Source of the DNA: AWTP1-9 sp035703165
GTDB taxonomy: Bacteria > Bacteroidota > Bacteroidia > Chitinophagales > Chitinophagaceae
DNA length: 64,000 nt
Direction of reading: 5' to 3'
NCBI GenBank assembly: GCA_035703165.1
Contig: DASSYR010000103.1
Coordinates: forward strand, 108,527-172,526
The translations under genes and the position numbers were made by a program. How positions within the stretch are numbered: position 1 is the stretch's first letter; every line of letters starts with the position of its first letter. Below, one piece after another: positions 63,336-64,000 of this stretch. A model generated the notes under the pieces. It had not been told where the DNA came from. It did not search any database and worked only from the letters and a program-made list of their open reading frames with translations.

Positions 63336-64000
63336 GTATGTTTTTTTGCAAATTAATTAAAATACCTGCTACACATTTATTTATGCTGGCAAAACAGGAT
63401 TATTTCCCTTCAGAAATTTAAAATGGCATAAATGAAGGTAGATACGGTGGAAATATCCGTCGTCTTTTTTCGGTGTAGTGTGTTTTAAATGCTTGATTAT
63501 GGTGATGGGATGCTGTGAATATTGACGATTAGCCAATAAATAAAAAGGTGAGAATAAATTACAAACTACAACTTAAACTTGGCCATAGTGGAAATCTAAC
63601 AGTAAGATTAATAAGTTGTTTTAATTGCATGCAAGCCGGTTGTTATAAATACTTTTGCCTTATTATAATTTTCGTTTGCCGCAATGTTGTAAAAATTAAC
63701 TTATATCAAATATTGTTTTTTATATATATAAGTTATAGGTTTGCTTTCAAATAGCAGGAGAGCTATTTTAAATAACACCTGTAAAATCATTCAATCCCAT
63801 AGAGAAATCTAATTCTCATATCCAGGGCAAAGCCCCAATTTCCTTCTGATGTATTGGTACTGATTTAAATTTTCCAGTTATTTTTTGCGATCAAAGTCTA
63901 GTCCCTTTAAACTACTTTCCTTATCTCCCTGTTACTGTCATTTTTTGTTGGATGTACTTCCAACATTAAGTGTTTATGTTTTATTAGATAACAATAAATT
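63336..64000. other. 665-bp region to the window end, no gene supported
   Basis: AT-rich sequence with no tRNA, terminator-like hairpin or promoter match that I can support. A 68-codon plus-strand frame at 63548-63754 is rich in aromatic and hydrophobic residues, has no recognisable family and is probably spurious. Confidence 0.5.

Noticed and set aside
63548..63754. 68-codon plus-strand frame near the window end
   Set aside because: GTG start, low-complexity aromatic/hydrophobic composition and no homology signal; likely a chance frame in AT-rich DNA.

Overview
The window looks like a chromosomal segment of a Bacteroidota bacterium, most likely Chitinophagales/Chitinophagaceae. The evidence is the long (about 414 aa) IspH variant, DUF4954, DUF2807, DUF3667 and DUF2130 proteins, a TonB-dependent receptor with an N-terminal carboxypeptidase-like domain, an NtrY-like giant histidine kinase, almost no Shine-Dalgarno sites, and repeated Bacteroidota-type promoter -7 boxes (TAnnTTTG) upstream of housekeeping genes. 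The backbone is AT-rich.

Layout. 0-7.9 kb: a small membrane protein, a cytoplasmic GH13 glycosidase, ispH facing rpsL-rpsG across a shared bidirectional terminator, a cPLA2-like phospholipase, a Tat-exported class V aminotransferase and a DinB-fold protein. 8.1-11.8 kb: a cluster of uncharacterised genes (small membrane protein, soluble beta-rich protein, putative outer-membrane protein, dual-anchored lipoprotein), two of them preceded by a duplicated ~50-bp leader. 11.8-22.2 kb: housekeeping genes (rpsA, aroK, DUF423, ftsK, lolA-like, ubiX, thioredoxin-like, APC permease, retropepsin-like protease).

22.4-39.8 kb is the outstanding region: a three-gene, minus-strand Tc (toxin complex) operon. 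It encodes a 3175-aa TcA, a 135-aa unknown protein, and a 2479-aa TcB-TcC fusion with an exchangeable C-terminal effector. The operon is visibly GC-richer than its surroundings, while the last ~250 codons of the effector are AT-rich again. The TcA carries three separate insertions that read as beta-propellers: 7 very regular 38-aa repeats, 8 GT-x-x-GLY repeats, and 7 Asp-box repeats. Without them the protein is the size of an ordinary TcA shell, so they are attractive candidates for a new kind of receptor-binding module. tRNA-Leu and tRNA-Gly genes sit just upstream of the operon.

40.4-64 kb is mostly housekeeping or envelope genes: DUF3667, mazG, an NtrY-like kinase, DUF4954, an HtrA protease, a LuxC-type acyl-CoA reductase divergent from a ferredoxin, ddl-PASTA-rhodanese, a TonB receptor under a TPP riboswitch (hence probably thiamine uptake), two tandem DUF2807 proteins, a transglutaminase-like protein, dcd, a phosphopantetheinyl transferase and DUF2130. 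No insertion sequence, prophage, CRISPR array or rRNA was seen.
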